36,866 bases of DNA from Bacteroidota bacterium (GTDB taxonomy: Bacteria > Bacteroidota > Rhodothermia > Rhodothermales > UBA10348). Shown piece by piece: positions 1 through 12,073 of the stretch. The translations under genes were made by a program, and so were the position numbers. Position 1 is the first letter of the stretch; each line of letters starts with the position of its first letter. The stretch spans positions 1 to 36,866 of the forward strand of contig JACZYD010000017.1 of the NCBI GenBank assembly GCA_022571255.1. The letters are read 5' to 3'. Below the pieces are notes generated by a model, which saw only the letters and a list, made by a program, of their open reading frames with translations, had not been told where the DNA came from and did no database searches.

Positions 1-1581
<1,581 letters not shown>

Positions 1582-1674
1582 GGGTCACAATCGAAACGTC
1601 GCTTTTTCCCGCGGGTCATAATTGGAACGTCAATTTTTCCCGCGGGTGATAATCGGAACCTCATTTTTTCCCGG
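1582..1674. repeat. three tandem 31-bp repeats, resembling an IS21-type end
   Basis: Three head-to-tail 31-bp units lie at 1582-1612, 1613-1643 and 1644-1674. Neighbouring units differ at about five positions. Each reads GGGTCAnAATnGnAACGT and then a T-tract followed by CCCGC. The third unit contains the stop codon and the last codons of the leftward methyltransferase gene. As I recall, direct subterminal repeats carrying a GGTCATAATTGGAAC-like core are typical of IS21-family ends. No istA or istB transposase is present nearby, so if this is an IS end it is a relic or a solo end. The repeats are seen directly; the IS assignment is inference. Confidence 0.85.
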
Positions 1675-2518
1675 CAACGACAAGAAGGCCCGTCCCGGTC
1701 TTGTTCGGTCGGCGCATATCCATCGCGTGCAGAATCATGCCAGGAACCAGAACCGCCAGATAATAAAGTGGCAAAAAGACCACAAACAGGAAGCTCACGT
1801 GCAGAAGCTGCATCGGCCACTTGATCAGAAAACGCCACGCCAACGACCCGGACGTACCATAGGTCAGGAAAATGTGCGAGGGTTCGAGACCTGCCCGGCG
1901 CAATTTGTCGGCGATTTCCTCAGGGCTGTACCCGTTGCGTACATGTTCTCCTATAAAACTCTTGTCCCCGCCGGGCTGCACATCCGACCCGCCTTGGTCA
2001 GACGGTGTATTGATGATCACGATGCCGCCGGGCCGGAGCACCCGATGAAAATTCCGGAACACTGCCTCGTCTTCAACGATGTGTTCCATCACATCAACAG
2101 ACAGAATCAGATCATAGGGACCTTCTCTGGAAAGTTCTGTAAGATCTTCGACAGAAAAGTGCACCCTGTCTGCCAGGCCGCTTCGGAGGAACATGATTTC
2201 CGCGCGATCCAGATATTCCTGTTTTATATCAACGGCATCAATCTCGATATCCTCGAACCGGCGGGCCACAAAGTAGGCGAACTGTCCGAACCCCGTGCCC
2301 GCATCGAGCATGCGCAAACGTCCGCCCCCGTCTTTTTTCAGATGAATCCCAGATTTCGAGGCTCGGCTTTTCAGTACTTTTATTTGCCGTTTCAGTTCTC
2401 GCCGCACATACCACGAACGTAAAAAGAAGACGTGGAGCAGAAAGAAAAATGGCTTTGTGAGCCACGCGTTTTCTCCTATGATATCGCCGAAACGATCTTT
2501 TACCGGGTCGTAATCCAA
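1661..2518 (-). CDS. class I SAM-dependent methyltransferase with C-terminal membrane segment
   Basis: This is a 285-residue putative methyltransferase. Residues about 68-80 read RMLDAGTGFGQFA, the SAM-binding motif I. They are followed by an acidic strand (EIDAVDIKQEYLDRA) and by the post-motif SVDVMEHIVEDEAVFRNFHRVLRPGG (shown here with its key residues D, E and H). A hydrophobic stretch near residues 238-265 would anchor it to the inner membrane. The start is TTG at 2518, preceded by GAGGG at good spacing and 10 bases after the stop of the GT4 gene, so it is probably cotranscribed with the two upstream glycosyltransferases. A role in modifying a surface glycan or lipid is inferred from this context; the substrate cannot be told. 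The final codons fall inside the 31-bp repeat array, so the C-terminus may have been reset by that element. Confidence 0.85.
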   Translation of the reverse strand: MDYDPVKDRFGDIIGENAWLTKPFFFLLHVFFLRSWYVRRELKRQIKVLKSRASKSGIHLKKDGGGRLRMLDAGTGFGQFAYFVARRFEDIEIDAVDIKQEYLDRAEIMFLRSGLADRVHFSVEDLTELSREGPYDLILSVDVMEHIVEDEAVFRNFHRVLRPGGIVIINTPSDQGGSDVQPGGDKSFIGEHVRNGYSPEEIADKLRRAGLEPSHIFLTYGTSGSLAWRFLIKWPMQLLHVSFLFVVFLPLYYLAVLVPGMILHAMDMRRPNKTGTGLLVVAGKK

Positions 2519-2528
2519 ATCAGGTCCC

Positions 2529-3701
2529 TCAGATCTCGGTCAGTATAAAATCAGAAAATCCACTCCAGGAGGAATCTTTCTTCAATAAAAATACTCCCCG
2601 TTCAAGTTTTTCTCTCACACCCGATTCGAAGAAGTGCACAATTGCATCGCCCAGAGCTTGAGGGTCTGATGGCGGCACCACCAGACCGGCATCGTGGGCT
2701 TCGACCGCTTCTGCAAGACCCCCCACATCGGAGACGATTACCGGGCGTTCAAAATGGAAGGCCATTTGAATAATTCCGCTTTGCGTGGCCGAGAGATAGG
2801 GTTGAACGACCACGTCACACGCACCGAACAATGGAGGCAAGCGTTCCGACGGGATATACTCGTCGAACAGCGTAACCTCTGAATCCAGTCCAAGGCGACG
2901 AATGTGATCGACATATCGAGCGCGACTCTCATAAAATTCGCCGGCTATAACAAGGTGCAGGCCGGGCAGTCGTTTTCGAGCGTCTGGAAGGGCGTCCAGG
3001 AGTATATCAAGGCCCTTATAATGACGTATGAGTCCAAAAAACAACAGGATCCGGGCATCGCGGGACCATCCAAGATCCCGGCGGGATGCCTCTCTTGAAA
3101 TCAATTCTCCAAATTGGTCATAAACAGGGTGAGGGATGAGTTTCGGTTTCGAGCCGGGTACGAGATCCTCGATGTCCTCACATACTGCCTTCGACATCGC
3201 GATAACCGAGTCACATCTCTTCAAAAACATCCTCGTAAGAAATTGATCACCGGTGTGGCGTTCATGTGGTAACGCGTTGTGTACGATTGCCAGGACTCGA
3301 ATACCCGCTTTTTGCAGGGTCCCGGCAATTACCGTATATGCCGGAGCAAAAAAGGGCATCCAGACCATGAAGACGACGACTTCAACACCCGCCGCCTTTA
3401 GCTGTCGGCCCGCGTTCAGCCAGGAAATCGGGTTGATGGAATCGATAAAAATGGCCCGATCCTGCCCCGAATCTCCATGGGCCGGATCCTCCCGCCAGGT
3501 ATCCGGTGTTCCGGGTTCATACTGGGTTTTGCCCGGAAAAAACAGGTCGGGGTACAATCTTGAGAAGGAGACACGAACTACGGATGTTGTTTTAGTCTCC
3601 AGTTGGGCGCACAGCCGGTTCGTGAAATGGGCAATTCCTCCACGGTACGGTGCGTGCGGGCCAACTACTGCGACCGGGATGGGTGATTCAGCCGATATCA
3701 T
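2529..3701 (-). CDS. glycosyltransferase family 4 (GT-B fold)
   Basis: This predicted cytoplasmic GT-B enzyme of about 390 residues transfers a sugar from a nucleotide donor. Near the N-terminus it has the acceptor-side glycine loop VVGPHAPYRGGIAHFTNRL. The linker strand RILLFFGLIRHYKGLDILLD opens the donor domain near residue 218. The donor-binding region contains VVQPYLSATQSGIIQMAF and RPVIVSDVGGLAEAV, where family 4 enzymes carry their E-x7-E-type motif. I chose the ATG at 3701 because the protein then begins MISAESPIPVAVVGP. An in-frame ATG at 3725 would add eight residues. The start lies inside the 3' end of the GT2 gene (14-base overlap), and the stop is 10 bases before the methyltransferase start, so the three genes are probably translated from one message. 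The sugar and acceptor are unknown. Confidence 0.88.
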   Translation of the reverse strand: MISAESPIPVAVVGPHAPYRGGIAHFTNRLCAQLETKTTSVVRVSFSRLYPDLFFPGKTQYEPGTPDTWREDPAHGDSGQDRAIFIDSINPISWLNAGRQLKAAGVEVVVFMVWMPFFAPAYTVIAGTLQKAGIRVLAIVHNALPHERHTGDQFLTRMFLKRCDSVIAMSKAVCEDIEDLVPGSKPKLIPHPVYDQFGELISREASRRDLGWSRDARILLFFGLIRHYKGLDILLDALPDARKRLPGLHLVIAGEFYESRARYVDHIRRLGLDSEVTLFDEYIPSERLPPLFGACDVVVQPYLSATQSGIIQMAFHFERPVIVSDVGGLAEAVEAHDAGLVVPPSDPQALGDAIVHFFESGVREKLERGVFLLKKDSSWSGFSDFILTEI

Positions 3702-4668
3702 GGGTTTCTGCAACGTGCACCTCATCCGACAGACAGGATTCTATCACATCGAATACATTGGGTCTTTTCATTCGGTCGACGACAATCATCTCTCCGATAA
3801 GACCCGTAGTAAACATCTGCACGCCAACGAGAATCAGTAATACTCCAAGAAGTAAAAGAGGTCTGTCGCCAATTGGATTCCCATAAAACAATTTGTCGAT
3901 GGCTATCCACAGACTCAGCGAAAAACCGCCCGCGAATGCCGCAGTCCCCAGCGTTCCAAAAAAATGCATCGGTCGCGCGGCAAAACGCGTCAGAAAAAAA
4001 ACACTCAACAGATCCAGAAACCCCCGCAGATACCGCTCGAATCCAAATTTAGTGCGTCCGAATTTTCGCGCGTGATGCTGAACCTCTTTTTCTGCGATCC
4101 GGTCGTAGCCTTCCCACTTCGCAAGAACCGGTATGTATCGATGTAATTCCCCGTACAAGTGCACATGTCTGACAACCTCTGCGCGATATATCTTGAGGCC
4201 GCAGTTAAAATCATGCAGTGGTATGCGCGTCATTGTTCGCGTAACGAAGTTGAAAAACCGGCTTGGTATGATCTTGGAAAGAGGATCTTTTCTTTTTTTC
4301 TTCCATCCACTTACCAGATCATATCCTTCCTCCAGCAATTCAACGAGTGACGGAATCTCGGCGGGATCGTCCTGAAGATCGGCATCCAGGGTTACCACGT
4401 ATTTCCCTCTTGCAATCTTGAAACCCATCGCAAGTGCCGCAGATTTTCCGTAATTGCGTCGAAGTCTGAGGCCACCGAAACGAGGATCCTTTTCGTGTAT
4501 TTCTTTAATCACGTCCCACGACCCATCACTCGATCCGTCGTCCACCAGAAACGCCTCAAAACTGAGTTCTGCCGACGTACAGACCCCAGCAATATTCTCT
4601 ACCAGTTCAGGAAGCGATTCTTCCTCCTCAAAAACTGGGATAACAATGGATACATCCGGTTCGATCAT
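3688..4668 (-). CDS. membrane glycosyltransferase family 2, DPM1/GtrB-like
   Basis: This is a 326-residue polyprenyl-phosphate-type glycosyltransferase. The GT-A domain starts at once (VSIVIPVFEEEESLPELVE) and has the nucleotide and metal motif TLDADLQDDPAEIP near residue 95-108. The acceptor-side signature FNCGLKIYRAEV follows. Two C-terminal hydrophobic segments (about 235-260 and 270-300) match the GtrB/ArnC layout, in which the enzyme charges undecaprenyl or dolichyl phosphate with a hexose at the cytoplasmic face. The ATG at 4668 was preferred to one at 4728, because the longer start would overlap gyrB and adds a tail the family lacks. The gene sits 22 bases after gyrB and overlaps the downstream GT4. 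The product, probably a lipid-linked sugar for surface-glycan decoration, is inferred from family and context. Confidence 0.9.
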   Translation of the reverse strand: MIEPDVSIVIPVFEEEESLPELVENIAGVCTSAELSFEAFLVDDGSSDGSWDVIKEIHEKDPRFGGLRLRRNYGKSAALAMGFKIARGKYVVTLDADLQDDPAEIPSLVELLEEGYDLVSGWKKKRKDPLSKIIPSRFFNFVTRTMTRIPLHDFNCGLKIYRAEVVRHVHLYGELHRYIPVLAKWEGYDRIAEKEVQHHARKFGRTKFGFERYLRGFLDLLSVFFLTRFAARPMHFFGTLGTAAFAGGFSLSLWIAIDKLFYGNPIGDRPLLLLGVLLILVGVQMFTTGLIGEMIVVDRMKRPNVFDVIESCLSDEVHVAETHDIG

Positions 4669-4690
4669 GGCCTGTCGCCCGGTAAAAGTG

Positions 4691-6757
<2,067 letters not shown>

Positions 6758-6788
6758 TCAGACGGTGTACACCAAGTACCGGAGTCCT

Positions 6789-7451
6789 TCAGACTTCCAA
6801 ATAACGCATGAATTCCTGAACGCGTTCGGTCAGATCAGTATCGTCACCCTCACCATACGCGGCGGTAACTGTGTACCCGTTGTGTTCAAGAATATGACGG
6901 ACACGCGCCGCGTCGACCGTATTGAGTTTGATCGTCACGCGGATCGTCCCTTTTTCCTGATCAACCGGCTCTGTGGAAACCGAGTGGACTTTAGCGTCAT
7001 TCTGTTCAATCACATGAATGACCTGAGAAAGAGCGTAATCCCGTTCATCAATTTCGAGTGTAAGAATCGCCCCAGGTCGCTGCGTCCCAAGCATGCGGGC
7101 ATACCACTCGAACAAATCCTGTCTCTGTACCAGTCCGAGATAGTATCCGTCAGCATCTACCACCGGCAGAGTGGTCAGATCGTGTTCAATCATAACGCCG
7201 GTGGATTCGAAGATGTGAGCCTTCGGCGAGATAGTAACCGGTTCACCCGCGAGCAGTTCGGAAATACAAACCTCCGGTCCTTCCGAATCCAGCAACCTGT
7301 TTTCCGAAAGAACTCCTATCACTCGGCCGTCCGAATCAATGACCGGAAGATGCCGAACCCGAAATTCCAGAAGAAGTCCGAGCGCAAAATCCACCGTGTC
7401 GCTGTGTTTCAGAGGCGGTGTCGCAGTATTGATGAGCGTCTCTACCGTCAT
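6789..7451 (-). CDS. CBS-pair protein with C-terminal ACT-like domain
   Basis: This 220-residue soluble protein begins with two CBS motifs. Residues about 1-60 include RVRHLPVIDSDGRVIGVLSE, and residues about 65-125 include LTTLPVVDADGYYLGLVQRQ. CBS pairs bind adenine nucleotides and act as energy or ligand sensors. The rest (about 130-205) has the alternating strand and helix pattern of an ACT-like domain, with ILTLEIDERDYALSQVIHVI, suggesting a second small-ligand site, an arrangement like that of AcuB-type proteins. No enzyme domain is present, so it probably regulates a partner. The start ATG at 7451 is preceded by AAAGGA at 12 bases. It lies 133 bases upstream of gyrB on the same strand, but nothing shows a functional link. 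The exact role is unknown. Confidence 0.85.
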   Translation of the reverse strand: MTVETLINTATPPLKHSDTVDFALGLLLEFRVRHLPVIDSDGRVIGVLSENRLLDSEGPEVCISELLAGEPVTISPKAHIFESTGVMIEHDLTTLPVVDADGYYLGLVQRQDLFEWYARMLGTQRPGAILTLEIDERDYALSQVIHVIEQNDAKVHSVSTEPVDQEKGTIRVTIKLNTVDAARVRHILEHNGYTVTAAYGEGDDTDLTERVQEFMRYLEV

Positions 7452-7751
7452 GTCTCTAACGCATCCTTTGATTGGATCCTTGATTAATTATCGGCACGTT
7501 TTCCACCCGCGATAACTTTAATGTCTCGTGGTACCCTGCCGTTTCCCCGTTCACGGTCATATACTGCCCGGTCAGCCTGTTTTGCAGACAACGAATCCGT
7601 CTACCCGAGAAACGATTCGCTTGAACAGAGTCACGTTGATCTAAATTAGGGCTCGCCGGGACTTCCTGCAATTGTGCCGCCAGCGGATAGCCGCATATGA
7701 AAAGCCGCTACGAACAAATTCCACTGCCGCTGCGAACAAAGGCCACTGCCG
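7452..7751. other. 300-base spacer between hflX and CBS gene
   Basis: This spacer holds the 22-bp repeat array at its right end (7704-7787) and probably the promoter of the CBS gene at its left end. A 71-codon minus-strand frame at 7456-7671 shows no recognisable domain and an amino-acid make-up typical of chance frames, so I do not call it. No tRNA-like fold or strong terminator was seen. Confidence 0.4.
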
Positions 7752-7787
7752 CTACGAACGAAGGCCGCCGCCGCTACTTGTCAACGG
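7704..7787. repeat. 22-bp tandem repeats covering the 3' end of hflX
   Basis: Units at 7704-7725, 7726-7747 and 7748-7769 share the core GCCGCTnCGAACnAA and are followed by a partial fourth copy from 7770. The array runs into the hflX coding region, so that the last residues of HflX (SSGGGLRS) and its stop codon are made of repeat units read on the minus strand. The unit is unlike the other arrays in the window. Confidence 0.85.
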
Positions 7788-9062
7788 CGCATTTACCGGC
7801 CTGTAATGTCGGAAGCGGGCAATAAGGGGTTTGACGTCCTGCGCATATCGTGGTGCGGTGCGGAAATGCAATCGAACAACGTCTCGGACTTCGTCTTCAT
7901 AGTCCACCTGGCCGGGCATGTATTCTTCAGAAAGAACCTCACCGATCTTGCGAATATGTGCAATCGTCTTTTGCTCTTCAACGGGCAGGTAAAGTACCGT
8001 TTCCGAATAATCAGCTTCGATTACGTCGAGGAGGCGCTTTCGAAACGCCGTAAGACCGATTCCACGACGGGCCGAAATAAATGTCGCCTCGGGATATTGT
8101 TCGTGCAGGGCGTGGAGCTGCAAAACGTGCTCCATCGCATCGATCTTGTTGAACACCAGTAACGTTGGTTTGTGTGTTACGTTGAGTTCGGCAAGCGTCT
8201 CATCAACGACCTGCATATGCTCTGTAAACCGCTCGTGGCTTACATCTACGACGTGCAGCAGCACGTCGCTTTCCCGCACTTCGTCCAGCGTACTTTTAAA
8301 ACTCTGAATCAGTCGGAGAGGCAATTTCCTGATAAATCCCACCGTATCAGAAAGTAAAACCTGCCGTCCCGGGGCAATAAATACCGTTCGTGTCGTCGAA
8401 TCGAGGGTCGCAAACAACCGGTCTTCGACCACTACATTTGTTTTAGCCACGGCGTTCATCAGCGTAGATTTTCCCGCGTTCGTGTATCCAACAAGGGAAA
8501 CCCGCGTGAACGCTGCCCGCCCTTTTCGCTGGGACGTTCGCTGACGATCGATTTTTTCCAGCCGGGCCTTCAACGTCGAGATTCGTTGACCAATCATGCG
8601 GCGGTCGGTCTCTATCTGGGTTTCACCCGGTCCTTTTGTCCCGATGCCCCCTTTCTGGCGGCTGAGGTGTGTCCAATGTCTTGTCAATCGCGTACGCAGA
8701 TATTCCAGCTGAGCCAGTTCAACCTGCGTTTTGGCAGTAGCGGAACGCGCGTGTAGGGCAAAAATGTCCAGAATCAGTGCCGAACGATCCAAAAGTTTAC
8801 AACTCAGCAATTTTTCGAGATTGCGAAGCTGAACGGGAGAAAGTTCGTCGTCGAATATGATCAGATCCGTGTGCCGCTGACCTGCCAGCTGCTTGATCTC
8901 GGAGACCTTCCCTTTACCCACGTATGTGGCGGCATTGACTCGGGAAACCTTCTGCATCACGCGATCTGTTACCTCGGCGCCAGCGGTTTCAACCAGAAGG
9001 TGAAGTTCGTTCAGCGAATCTTCGACATCCCAGATCGACTCGCCGGGTCCGATCACACCCAC
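7752..9062 (-). CDS. hflX: ribosome-associated GTPase HflX
   Basis: HflX is a GTPase that binds the large ribosomal subunit and splits stalled or hibernating 70S particles. The 436 visible residues have the N-terminal HflX domain (TYVGKGKVSEIKQL, FDDELSPVQLRNLE), the coiled linker with GIGTKGPGETQIETDRR, and a G domain from about residue 185. That domain has Walker A GYTNAGKSTLMNAV (about 190), ATLDSTTR as switch I, DTVGFIRKLP as G3 and NKIDA as G4. The first canonical start is GTG at 9062. Homology appears to extend upstream through KKESAILVGV, where no ATG, GTG or TTG exists before the previous in-frame stop. An ATT at 9068 sits seven bases after AAGGA and may be the true start. The C-terminus is formed by tandem repeats. 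Confidence 0.94.
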   Translation of the reverse strand: MGVIGPGESIWDVEDSLNELHLLVETAGAEVTDRVMQKVSRVNAATYVGKGKVSEIKQLAGQRHTDLIIFDDELSPVQLRNLEKLLSCKLLDRSALILDIFALHARSATAKTQVELAQLEYLRTRLTRHWTHLSRQKGGIGTKGPGETQIETDRRMIGQRISTLKARLEKIDRQRTSQRKGRAAFTRVSLVGYTNAGKSTLMNAVAKTNVVVEDRLFATLDSTTRTVFIAPGRQVLLSDTVGFIRKLPLRLIQSFKSTLDEVRESDVLLHVVDVSHERFTEHMQVVDETLAELNVTHKPTLLVFNKIDAMEHVLQLHALHEQYPEATFISARRGIGLTAFRKRLLDVIEADYSETVLYLPVEEQKTIAHIRKIGEVLSEEYMPGQVDYEDEVRDVVRLHFRTAPRYAQDVKPLIARFRHYRPVNAPLTSSGGGLRS

Positions 9063-9165
9063 CAGAATGGCAGATTCCTTTTTGGGCGGATCTGTTTTAA
9101 AAGACGTGGATTTGGATGACGTTGAAATAGGACACCGATAGATTATGACTTCGGATGAGCGACGA

Positions 9166-9726
9166 TCACTTTTCCAGGGCTTTGCGGCCGATAGTGTGTT
9201 TCTCGGATATTTCCATCCTCGAGTCGAGATTCATACGTAAAAATGAGCGAAACCGATCAACTTCAGTACTTGGTACCGTGATTTCCAACCTTTTCCGTTC
9301 ACCAAGAAAATCCTGATATATAAAAACGAAGTGGATCTGTTTAACGTCTCCCACTTCAAAATAGTCAACGATCTGACCCCACGCGATTGCGTCACCCGAC
9401 TTTCCCAGTTCCGGAATAATACCGTAGTCAGTCACCAGGCTTGAAGAAGACAACAACGCCGATACAAACCAGATGACTCCTCCCAGAAGGTAACCCGCGT
9501 AAATCGGTATTTGAATCGAAGGGAATGTATTCTGCGCATAGACAAGAAAAACGGCTACCACCCCGATGAAAAGTACAGGCCAGACAGGTACATTTTTGGC
9601 TTTACTGGAACGCCAGGACATCCGGACGCGCCGAATCCGCAATCTCTGCGAAACGGTGAGTCCGAGCAACAGCGCTGTGACCGCCACAAACGCTGAAACG
9701 AGAATTAAATGGATTATCCCGAGCAA
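9166..9726 (-). CDS. hypothetical inner-membrane protein
   Basis: This 186-residue protein belongs to no family I recognise. It opens with a hydrophobic helix (about 2-24). A short basic cytoplasmic stretch (RLRIRRVRMSWRSSKAK) follows, then two more helices (about 48-66 and 74-95). The remaining 90 residues are soluble, with strands ending in an acidic and basic mix. The soluble part (AWGQIVDYFEVGDVKQIHFVFIY, key residues W, D, F) looks like a small beta-rich domain of the bacterial-PH type, which is a guess. The minus-strand gene lies between the BatA-like protein (89 bases upstream) and hflX (about 100 bases downstream), so cotranscription is possible. The start ATG at 9726 gives a typical membrane-protein N-terminus. 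Confidence 0.7.
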   Translation of the reverse strand: MLGIIHLILVSAFVAVTALLLGLTVSQRLRIRRVRMSWRSSKAKNVPVWPVLFIGVVAVFLVYAQNTFPSIQIPIYAGYLLGGVIWFVSALLSSSSLVTDYGIIPELGKSGDAIAWGQIVDYFEVGDVKQIHFVFIYQDFLGERKRLEITVPSTEVDRFRSFLRMNLDSRMEISEKHTIGRKALEK

Positions 9727-9815
9727 AAATTCAGCCGATTAGGATTTTCATTGACATCGCCCTGATTGTCGTCGCGCCGATGGTCGCCGCCCGGAATCAC
9801 ATCCCTGCGCATGAA

Positions 9816-11945
9816 TCATACCGATTCCGGACGCCACCTTTTTTCAATAATCATCTCCGCGACAAGGCAGAATAACGCGAGCATTAAAAAGACGTTCCAG
9901 AGTTCAGTCCCCGTTTTTGCCGTCTGAATCAGGTCCTGCAGCTGATCCGCGTCGGCGTCAGACAGATTCACAACGGCAACAGCGGTCCCCAGTGATTCCT
10001 GAAGGGCTGTTTTCGCTTCTGGACGAGAGTAGCTGATCAGTATCGACTCTTTTCGTTCCGGAACTACGGATATTCTACGAATGACTTCGTCTCCATTTTT
10101 TACATCATAAATTCCCGTCTGAAGATAACCGGCTTCTATCGAGGCAAGAAGACCACCGGGCACCCGCCGCAATTCAGGTAAATAAATTGTCCCGAGTGAG
10201 CCCTCAATCACAATTTGAGAGCCGTCTTGAAGTCCCGAGAACAGTAGCCGGGCACCGCTTCCCTCAACGAATTCACCGCCGGTTACAGACCCCGCAGCGG
10301 AGAGGTAATCGATCGATCGATACAGGAGCGGAATAAACAGACCTCTTACCGGAAAATCGGTCCATGTCAGTGCTGGTGCGACAGAGAACAACATCAGGCT
10401 CCCGAGCCCGGACCGTATCTCCTGCAAAAAAACGCGATCTCCACTCATTCGAATGAGAGATTGTTCATTGCCCTCCCCGGGATGATATGCCACCATACGG
10501 AAAACCGCCGGCCGTTCCAGTTCAGGTGTCGAGCCGTCCTGATCCTGCTCGAACATACCCTCAAACAAAGTGTGTTCATGGTCGATCCGATCAAAAACAG
10601 CCACCGTACCCTCCGCTTCGTAACCCTCAATCACCTCTCCAATTACACCGGCACCGAGATCGGCCAGCAACGCATTGTAATCGGCCAACACAATTTCATC
10701 CCCGGGAAACAGGATTACACCTCCACCATCGTTGATGTATTGTACCACCGAGGACCTCTCGCCGGAAGACAGATCCGTGAGACCGTTCAGGATAATGGTG
10801 TCGAACTGGCCCAACGAAACGCTTGCCAGCGCCGTTTCAGCGATCCGGGTGACGTCGAACTGCACTCGCCGCAACGTCATATCGCTGGAAAACGCCATTT
10901 TCAGATAGTCTGAATTGGCCGAAGATCCTTCGACGAGAAGAAGCTTGCGTTCCTCTGGAATAAAAAGAGTCAGTGCTCGCGTATCGTCCGGATTATAATC
11001 TGAGTCCTGAATTTCTACGCGACCCCTTAACCACCCGGCTGTTCGTGGTGTGACTGCAATGGGCACGCTGGTGACTTGTCCCGCTCCCAGATCAACAGTC
11101 GCCTGGGCTACTCTTTCCTCTTCAAGAAAAAGAGAAACCACAAGATTTGTGATCGCACGCTCGCTGAAGTTCTCTATCCTCACCTCCATACGCACCACCT
11201 GACCGACCGACAATATTCGGCTCAATATCCGTATACCGGAGATAGCCAGATTATCGTGAATCTGATCACCAACCGGCAATAGAAAAACTCGAATATCTTC
11301 GGGAAACGAACGATCCTTTGAATCTGCCAGGGAATCGGTAAATGTCGACTTCTGCAGGTCGGACAACACATATATCTCTCGATTCGGGTTGGCACTTGAT
11401 TCCAGGAGACTCGCCGCGTGGCGCACGACGTCACTCAAGATCATTCCCCCTCCATCCAAGGAGATGTCCATGATGGCCCGGCGTGCCACAGACGGATTTT
11501 GCAGCGGAGGAATCGAGGCCGCTGACGAAATCGTGGGAAGGATGAACACTTCGTCGCCGGCGTCCATATCGTTTACGAGTGCCAGGACTATGTTTCGCGC
11601 CTGCTCCAGATAAGCCCCGTGACCGTCACGCAGTGACATGGAGTTTGAATTATCAAACACGATGACCATGGATGACTTGCTCTGACCGGCCAGCCCGGGC
11701 AGAGTACCTTTCATTGCAGGTCTTGCAAAGGCGAGAACAAGCGCAGCAATCGCCAGTGTCCTCAAAGCAAGAAGCAGCCACTGTTTAATCCTGACGCGCC
11801 GCATCGTGCTTTTCTGAAGCTCCTGCAGAAAAGCCAGAGAACTGAAATCGATCCGACGGGGCTTCCTGAAATTAAACAGATGGATAATGAGGGGGATGGC
11901 CGCAGCGGCCATCACCATCAAAAAAAGCGGATTGAGAAACGTCAT
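9816..11945 (-). CDS. BatA-like VWA membrane protein with N-terminal double-transmembrane domain
   Basis: This 709-residue inner-membrane protein is of a type found in Bacteroidota and relatives. The N-terminus MTFLNPLFLMVMAAAAIPLI plus IHLFNFRKPRRIDFSSLAFL is the double-membrane domain (helices about 5-25 and 58-78) that starts BatA/BatB-like proteins. A VWA domain follows with a MIDAS-like VIVFDNSNSMSLRDG near residue 93-107. A long periplasmic region holds immunoglobulin-like and glutamine-amidotransferase-like segments (INDGGGVILFPGDE). The last hydrophobic helix (about 682-702) returns to the membrane, with a short basic tail. These proteins are thought to assemble envelope complexes with MoxR ATPases, but no MoxR or DUF58 gene is present here. 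The start ATG at 11945 overlaps the stop of a possible small upstream frame (ATGA). The precise function is unknown. Confidence 0.85.
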   Translation of the reverse strand: MTFLNPLFLMVMAAAAIPLIIHLFNFRKPRRIDFSSLAFLQELQKSTMRRVRIKQWLLLALRTLAIAALVLAFARPAMKGTLPGLAGQSKSSMVIVFDNSNSMSLRDGHGAYLEQARNIVLALVNDMDAGDEVFILPTISSAASIPPLQNPSVARRAIMDISLDGGGMILSDVVRHAASLLESSANPNREIYVLSDLQKSTFTDSLADSKDRSFPEDIRVFLLPVGDQIHDNLAISGIRILSRILSVGQVVRMEVRIENFSERAITNLVVSLFLEEERVAQATVDLGAGQVTSVPIAVTPRTAGWLRGRVEIQDSDYNPDDTRALTLFIPEERKLLLVEGSSANSDYLKMAFSSDMTLRRVQFDVTRIAETALASVSLGQFDTIILNGLTDLSSGERSSVVQYINDGGGVILFPGDEIVLADYNALLADLGAGVIGEVIEGYEAEGTVAVFDRIDHEHTLFEGMFEQDQDGSTPELERPAVFRMVAYHPGEGNEQSLIRMSGDRVFLQEIRSGLGSLMLFSVAPALTWTDFPVRGLFIPLLYRSIDYLSAAGSVTGGEFVEGSGARLLFSGLQDGSQIVIEGSLGTIYLPELRRVPGGLLASIEAGYLQTGIYDVKNGDEVIRRISVVPERKESILISYSRPEAKTALQESLGTAVAVVNLSDADADQLQDLIQTAKTGTELWNVFLMLALFCLVAEMIIEKRWRPESV

Positions 11946-12073
11946 CTATTGAAGAACTTGACAGGAATCTGAATAGTGCACGTCTTCTTTTTGATATCAG
12001 GCAGCTTCATACCCTTGCCCACCGGACGCTGTTCCTCGATACATTCGGGCGGGGCATCAACATTTCTTCCCAA
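11942..12073 (-). CDS. possible small protein or gene remnant ahead of the BatA-like gene
   Basis: A frame of up to 43 codons (TTG at 12073; later GTG at 12022 or ATG at 12010) ends in ATGA, where its stop overlaps the ATG of the BatA-like gene. The C-terminal residues MKLPDIKKKTCTIQIPVKFF look coding in codon choice. The ending resembles the last strand of TonB-type domains, but only loosely. Upstream the same frame runs antisense into uvrA, so if real it is either a very small protein that couples translation to the next gene or the truncated end of a lost gene. Evidence is weak. Confidence 0.25.
   Translation of the reverse strand: MGRNVDAPPECIEEQRPVGKGMKLPDIKKKTCTIQIPVKFFNR

Noticed and set aside
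7456-7671. 71-codon minus-strand frame between hflX and the CBS gene
   Set aside because: No domain, no convincing start context and composition typical of chance frames.
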